A stretch of 64,000 nt of DNA, taken from assembly GCA_030538185.1 (NCBI GenBank), contig JAUNUK010000001.1, positions 236,296 to 300,295 of the forward strand, written 5' to 3'. Made by a program: the position numbers and the translations under genes. Source of the stretch: Actinomycetaceae bacterium. GTDB taxonomy: Bacteria > Actinomycetota > Actinomycetes > Actinomycetales > Actinomycetaceae. The notes beneath the pieces were generated by a model. That model worked only from the letters and a program-made list of their open reading frames with translations, was not told where the DNA came from and did not search any database. Below are positions 59,692 to 64,000 of the stretch, one piece after another. Each line of letters opens with the position of its first letter. The stretch's first letter is position 1.

Positions 59692-59945
59692 GGCTGGTTT
59701 TCACGCCCAAAGCCTGGGCGGACTACACATACTGGTTAGCAGCCGATCGTAATATGCTCAAGCGTATTAACCGTTTGATTGACGATGCCCTACGTGACCC
59801 AGTATCTGGGATAGGTAAACCGGAACCTTTGCGGCACCTTTTGACAGGAGCTTGGTCCAGAAGAATAGATACCGAACACCGCCTGGTCTACCTGGTTGAA
59901 GGCCAAAACCTAATAATTTTGCAGGCCAGATTTCATTACGAATAA
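59688..59945 (+). CDS. yoeB: Toxin YoeB, ribosome-dependent endoribonuclease
   Basis: An 85-residue RelE-superfamily toxin that cleaves mRNA in the ribosomal A site. LVFTPKAWADYTYWLAADRNMLKRINRLI opens it; KPEPLRHLLTGAWSRRID and EHRLVYLVEGQNLIILQARFHYE are diagnostic, including the C-terminal His-Tyr of the active site. The Glu and Arg of the YoeB site are in KPEPL and SRRI. Coupled to the antitoxin by an ATGA overlap. Confidence 0.93.
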   Translation: MRLVFTPKAWADYTYWLAADRNMLKRINRLIDDALRDPVSGIGKPEPLRHLLTGAWSRRIDTEHRLVYLVEGQNLIILQARFHYE

Positions 59946-60003
59946 AACTTTTCCGAGGGCGGGGCGCGACCCAATCTAGCCGACTATATCGGTGGGATGG
60001 GGG

Positions 60004-61719
60004 CTAGAGGACAGCGGCCAGGGCTTCTCGGCGGCGGGCTTGGTCTTCGGGGTCGGGCACAGGAACCGAGGCCAACAAACGCTGCGTGTATTCCTCTTGA
60101 GGATTGCCAAGCACACCCGCAACAGTGCCTATCTCTACCAGTTTGCCGTGCTGCAAGACCCCAATCCTGTCAGCCAACATGCCAACAACGGCCAGGTCGT
60201 GCGTAATGAACAAGGTCGCAAAGTGCAGTTCGGCCTGTAGCTCTTTGAAAACCTCCAGGACCTGCGCCTGCACAGAGACATCCAGGGCCGAGGTCGGTTC
60301 ATCAGCGATCAAGAGCTCAGGATCCAAGGCCAGCGCCCGGGCAAAGGACGCGCGCTGACGCTGGCCACCGGACAGTTCGTGCGGGAATCGCAAGGCGTAC
60401 TCGCGAGGCAGGTGCACCCAGTCCAGCAGCTCATACACCCTGGGCATGGCCTCCTCAAGATTGCGCGCCCGCTTGTGGACAATCAGCGGTTCGGCAATGC
60501 AAGCAGCCATGGTCAATAAAGGGTTGAACGACGTGGCAGGGTCCTGGAAAACAAAACCTACCCGAGGGCGAACAGCACGAAAGTCGCGTTCGCGCACGTG
60601 CAGCATCTCGACGTCAAAAACCTGCAAAGAGCCACCTGACACGGCAGTCAGCCCCGCAATCGCGCGCCCAATCGTCGTCTTGCCGGACCCTGACTCGCCA
60701 ACGAGCCCAAGGACCTCACGCGGGTGCATGGTGAAAGAAACGCCGTCGACAGCCACGAAGTCGGGCTGTCCCAAGCGGCCTGGGTAGGTGATCTCCAACC
60801 CGTCAGCCACAACGATAGGTGCATGAGTGGCCGCAAAGTCCTTCATCCACTCCTGTTCCTTAGCGTCCGCGCTGGCAGCCTTGGCTTCGGCCTCTGCGCG
60901 TTCATCAGCGTCTGTGGCCGCAAAGTCGTCAAAACGCAGGCGCGGCACTGCGGCCAAAAGCGACTGCGTGTAGGCGTGCTGGGGCCGGTAAAACACGTCC
61001 GCAACATCCCCAGTTTCCACAATCTCGCCGCGGTACATGACCGCAACCCGGTCAGCCAGGTCGGCAACCACACCCATGTTGTGCGTAATCAACAGGATTG
61101 AGGCCCCAAAATCGTCGCGAACGCGTCGCAGCAAATCCAAGATTTCTGCCTGAACAGTGACGTCCAGGGCAGTTGTGGGTTCGTCGGCAATCAGCAGCTT
61201 CGCCCCCAAAATCAAAGCCATAGCGATAACAATGCGCTGCTTTTGCCCGCCTGAAAACTGGTGTGGATAGTAGGAAAAACGTGCGGCAGCATTCGGGATT
61301 CCGACCTTCTCCATGGCCTCGATGGCCAGGACCTTGGCCTCTTTGCGCGAGATTTTCCTATGCGCGCGCAAGCCCTCAACAATCTGCCACCCCACCGTGT
61401 ACACAGGGTTCAGCACAGAAGAAGGCTCTTGGAAAATCATGGCCGCATCCACGCCGCGCATATGACGCAAGCGCCTACCAGACATCTGCACAACGTCATT
61501 TCCTTGCAATAACAAAGCGCCTTCTACTAGGGCCGATGAGGGCACGAGGCCAAGGATTGCCTTCGAGGTGACGGTTTTGCCGGACCCTGATTCGCCCACC
61601 AAGGCCACGATTTCACCGGGGCGGACCTCGAGGTTCACATTCTGTACGGCGTGCACAGACGCCCCGTCGGTCGCGAAGGTGACGTTTAGGTCGTCGATTT
61701 CCAGCACGGTTTCACTCAC
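60004..61719 (-). CDS. Peptide ABC transporter, double ATPase subunit (DppD-DppF fusion)
   Basis: A 571-residue fusion of two nucleotide-binding domains, corresponding to separate DppD/OppD and DppF/OppF. Domain one has GESGSGKT near residue 40 and FSGGQKQR; domain two has GESGSGKTT near 340 and LSGGQRQR; each has IADEPT.ALDV as Walker B. A charged linker of about 35 residues joins them. It energises import of peptides, or of nickel or other solutes in related systems. The GTG at 61719 follows AAGG by eight bases; the codon at 61728 is less well spaced. It overlaps the upstream permease gene by eight bases and closes the operon. Confidence 0.93.
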   Translation of the reverse strand: MSETVLEIDDLNVTFATDGASVHAVQNVNLEVRPGEIVALVGESGSGKTVTSKAILGLVPSSALVEGALLLQGNDVVQMSGRRLRHMRGVDAAMIFQEPSSVLNPVYTVGWQIVEGLRAHRKISRKEAKVLAIEAMEKVGIPNAAARFSYYPHQFSGGQKQRIVIAMALILGAKLLIADEPTTALDVTVQAEILDLLRRVRDDFGASILLITHNMGVVADLADRVAVMYRGEIVETGDVADVFYRPQHAYTQSLLAAVPRLRFDDFAATDADERAEAEAKAASADAKEQEWMKDFAATHAPIVVADGLEITYPGRLGQPDFVAVDGVSFTMHPREVLGLVGESGSGKTTIGRAIAGLTAVSGGSLQVFDVEMLHVRERDFRAVRPRVGFVFQDPATSFNPLLTMAACIAEPLIVHKRARNLEEAMPRVYELLDWVHLPREYALRFPHELSGGQRQRASFARALALDPELLIADEPTSALDVSVQAQVLEVFKELQAELHFATLFITHDLAVVGMLADRIGVLQHGKLVEIGTVAGVLGNPQEEYTQRLLASVPVPDPEDQARRREALAAVL

Positions 61720-62800
61720 GTCCGGCACCTTCTTTCACATTCTGGGTTGGTTCAGCATTCGCGGCTTTGTCGCCCTCGGAAATATTTTTCTTTGCCGAGG
61801 GCGGCTTCCGGTGAATGCGTAGGCGTGGGTCGGCAAGGTCGTTTAGGGATTCGCCGACCAGGGTGATGCCCAAAACCAGGGTGACGATAGCGAGGCCTGG
61901 AAAAAGGGCGGTCCACCAGATGCCGGAGGCGACGTCTGCGACCGCTCGGTTGAGGTCATAGCCCCATTCGGCGGCGGCCGTGGGTTCGATCCCAAACCCG
62001 AGGAAGCCCAGGCCAGCCAGGGTCAAGATGGCTTCCGAGGCGTTGAGGGTCATAATCAAAGGCAGGGACCGGGTGGCGTTGCGGAAAACGTGACGGGTCA
62101 GGATGCGCGGGGTGGAGGTGCCCACGACGCGCGCGCTTTCTACGAAGGGCTCGGCCTTTAGTCGGATGGTTTCTGCGCGGATGACGCGGAAGTACTGCGG
62201 GACGAAGACGACCGTGATGGAGCCTGCCGCAGCGAAAATGCCGCCCAGGAAGGAAGACTGTCCCCCCGAAATCATGATCGAGAGCACGATTGCAAGCAGC
62301 AAGGAAGGGAAGGCATAGATGGCGTCGGCAAAGACCACCAGGATGCGGTCTAACCAACCGCCCAGGTAGCCCGAAATCAAGCCGAGGGTTACCCCGATAA
62401 ACAAGGACAAGACCAGGGCGAAAAGGACGACCAGGATTGCGGTTCTGGAACCCCAGATGATGCGGGAAAATACGTCGTAGCCTGCGGTTGTGGTGCCCAT
62501 CAGATAGTCTCCGCCGGGCTGGGCGTGGACGGGGGTGAGGCCTTCTTTACCCTTCATCTGCGCGAAACCAAAGGGTGTAATCCAGGGGGCCAGCAGCGCT
62601 AGAAGCCCGTAAAAACCGACGATGGCCAGGCCGATTGTTAGCATGGTGCGCTGCCAACCGAAGGATTGGCGCCATTGGCGAATCAGTGGCCAGGTGCGCC
62701 AGCCGCGCGGTTTGGGGGACAAGGGGGGAGCGGTGGTGTCCTGATCTAGGTCCAGGCCTGCGTTTTGTTTTGCGTCAACAGCGTTGAGGTTCTCGGACAT
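61712..62800 (-). CDS. Peptide ABC transporter permease (DppC-like)
   Basis: A 362-residue permease with a 55-residue cytoplasmic N-terminus and about six membrane spans. YDVFSRIIWGSRTAILV is the usual OppC/DppC region, and EAILTLAGLGFLGFG the conserved loop that docks on the ATPase. The C-terminal tail contains the ISEGD segment encoded by a 13-mer copy and, 8 bases away, an inverted partial copy. GTGAGG lies upstream. It is one base after dppB. Confidence 0.93.
   Translation of the reverse strand: MSENLNAVDAKQNAGLDLDQDTTAPPLSPKPRGWRTWPLIRQWRQSFGWQRTMLTIGLAIVGFYGLLALLAPWITPFGFAQMKGKEGLTPVHAQPGGDYLMGTTTAGYDVFSRIIWGSRTAILVVLFALVLSLFIGVTLGLISGYLGGWLDRILVVFADAIYAFPSLLLAIVLSIMISGGQSSFLGGIFAAAGSITVVFVPQYFRVIRAETIRLKAEPFVESARVVGTSTPRILTRHVFRNATRSLPLIMTLNASEAILTLAGLGFLGFGIEPTAAAEWGYDLNRAVADVASGIWWTALFPGLAIVTLVLGITLVGESLNDLADPRLRIHRKPPSAKKNISEGDKAANAEPTQNVKEGAGRE
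61771..61803. repeat. Inverted pair of the dispersed 13-mer (copy 15 with partner)
   Basis: Exact A-variant copy at 61771-61783 and a reversed C-variant 12-base copy at 61792-61803. The shared CGCCCTCGG/CCGAGGGCG arms form a hairpin in the 3' end of the dppC-like gene. Confidence 0.85.
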
Positions 62801-62801
62801 G

Positions 62802-63935
62802 TCAGTACCTCACTCTCGGGTCGACCAGTGCGGCTATGACGTCGACAATAAAGTTCGTCACCGCAACGATGACTGCCAACAAGGCCACGATCCCCTGCAC
62901 TGCAACGAAGTCCCTGGCAGACAGGTATTGCTGGAGCATGAAGCCCAGGCCGCGCCACTGGAAAGTGGTTTCCGTTAGGACCGCGCCGGCCAGCATCATG
63001 GCGATTTGCATGCCCATGACGGTGATGATCGGGATCAGCGCAGGTTTGAAAGCGTGCTTGGATAAAAGGCGTTTTTCGCGAACGCCTCGGGAGCGGGCTG
63101 CCATGACATAGTCTTGACCAAGCGTTCCAATAAGGTTTGTGCGAATCAGACGCAGGAAGACCCCGCCGGTTAGCAACCCCAAGGCCACGGCTGGCAAAAT
63201 CGAGTGGGCCAGGACGTCGGAAATCAGGTCCCAACGCCCGGTGCGCAGGGCATCCAACATGTAGATCCCGGTGCCAGGTTCTATGGACTCCAAAGAGATC
63301 TGCACGTCGGTTGACGCGCGCCCAGACAGAGGCAAAACCCCCAGTTTGACTGAGAAAATCAGCTGCAACATGAGGCCCGCAAAGAACACTGGCGTGGCGT
63401 AGCCCATGATGGCGAAGACCCTCAAGCCCGCATCCAGCCCGCGATCGCGGTAACGAGCTGCCAGTTTGCCCAAAGGGATGCCAATCAAGAACGCCACAAT
63501 CAAAGAGTTAATGGCCAGTTCCAAGGTGGCCGTCCCGTAAGTCACCAGAATGTCTGAAATCAGGCGGTTATCGGTGATGGTCCTGCCAAAATCCCCTGTC
63601 GCCAGTTTGCCCAGGTATTCCATGTACTGCACGATGATGGGTCGGTCATAGCCGGCTGAGTGAATTCTTTCGGCCAATTGGGCCGGTGGGAGGCGACCTC
63701 CCACGGATGCGGTGATGGGATCACCAGTTAGTCGCATGAGGAAGAAGACCATGGACACCAGGATCAGCACCGTGGGGATTATCAGCAGGAAGCGGATAAT
63801 GAGGTACCTGGTCAGGGGGCCTACCTTAATGCCTGAAAAGCCGGACTTTTTGGCGCCCTCGCCCTCGGAAATCCCCCCGGAAGCCCCGGAAGAACCCGGC
63901 TTGGCAGCGGATGTGTCGGATGTGGCTTGGCTCAT
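62802..63935 (-). CDS. Peptide ABC transporter permease (DppB-like)
   Basis: A 377-residue permease with an unusual Gly/Ser-rich cytoplasmic start, then six spans. YLIIRFLLIIPTVLILVSMVFFLMRLTGDP is the first span region; the loop RLIRTNLIGTLGQDYVMAARSRGV is the standard EAA-type motif for the ATPase. AGGAGAAGGC precedes the ATG. It begins the visible operon; a substrate-binding protein gene is expected just beyond the window edge. Confidence 0.93.
   Translation of the reverse strand: MSQATSDTSAAKPGSSGASGGISEGEGAKKSGFSGIKVGPLTRYLIIRFLLIIPTVLILVSMVFFLMRLTGDPITASVGGRLPPAQLAERIHSAGYDRPIIVQYMEYLGKLATGDFGRTITDNRLISDILVTYGTATLELAINSLIVAFLIGIPLGKLAARYRDRGLDAGLRVFAIMGYATPVFFAGLMLQLIFSVKLGVLPLSGRASTDVQISLESIEPGTGIYMLDALRTGRWDLISDVLAHSILPAVALGLLTGGVFLRLIRTNLIGTLGQDYVMAARSRGVREKRLLSKHAFKPALIPIITVMGMQIAMMLAGAVLTETTFQWRGLGFMLQQYLSARDFVAVQGIVALLAVIVAVTNFIVDVIAALVDPRVRY
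63860..63872 (+). repeat. Dispersed 13-mer CGCCCTCGGAAAT, copy 16
   Basis: Exact copy, A variant, in the variable N-terminal tail of the dppB-like gene, read on the coding strand as ISEGE. Confidence 0.85.
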
Positions 63936-64000
63936 GCCTTCTCCTGAAGTCGACTAAAACTGAAATACCGAAAGGACCGGCCCGCCGCTGGCCACACAAC

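Overview
The window is a GC-rich chromosomal segment from an actinobacterium (Actinomycetota). Evidence: a Pup/Dop/PafA/ARC pupylation locus, the rplJL-rpoBC, str, S10-spc and alpha operons in actinobacterial order, alanine/lysine- and glutamate-rich extensions on ribosomal proteins, frequent GTG and TTG starts, a zinc-type S14 and a sortase-type surface protein. Absence of prcBA next to pup, and rpsD missing between rpsK and rpoA, point to the Actinomycetaceae/Bifidobacteriaceae side of the phylum. A methyl-accepting chemotaxis protein would suit a motile member. The species is not identified.

Layout. 1-2.5 kb: an esterase, then rplJ-rplL with a structured leader. 2.5-5.9 kb: a divergent two-gene unit (LANTG-anchored surface protein and membrane protein). 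5.9-13.3 kb: rpoB-rpoC, ended by three strong hairpins. 13.7-20.1 kb: a Fur-family regulator, then arc-dop-pup-pafA. 20.2 kb: a lone RHH-type antitoxin. 20.8-25.1 kb: rpsL-rpsG-fusA-tuf. 25.3-29.1 kb: a frameshifted chemoreceptor and an aldehyde dehydrogenase homologue lacking its catalytic residues. 29.4-34.7 kb: S10 operon rpsJ to rpsQ. 34.7-39.0 kb: an accessory island (small ORF, nitroreductase, MFS transporter, nuclease-like gene between 65-bp direct repeats) that splits the S10 and spc halves. 39.0-46.6 kb: rplN to rplO, secY, adk, map. 46.7-54.7 kb: an acidic protein, an unusual signal peptidase, and a tight four-gene unit (two YbjN proteins, an Hsp90-family protein, a large helical-repeat protein). 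54.9-58.0 kb: infA-rpmJ-rpsM-rpsK-rpoA-rplQ. 58.4-64.0 kb: truA, a YefM-YoeB toxin-antitoxin pair and a Dpp/Opp-type ABC importer.

The most unusual signal is a 13-base word, CGCCCTCGGMAAT (M = C or A), found exactly 16 times on both strands, in genes and between genes, where far fewer than one copy is expected. Inside genes it is read in several frames and falls mostly in linkers, tails and loops; at some sites it sits in terminator-like or inverted arrangements. This resembles the DNA uptake sequences of Neisseriaceae and Pasteurellaceae, which I do not know to be described in Actinobacteria. Other leads: a second family of short GGTCACC half-sites forming intergenic palindromes, an interleaved (pseudoknot-capable) leader before rpsM, a proteasome-less pupylation system, and the Hsp90/helical-repeat/YbjN operon. 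All counts and alignments were made by eye.
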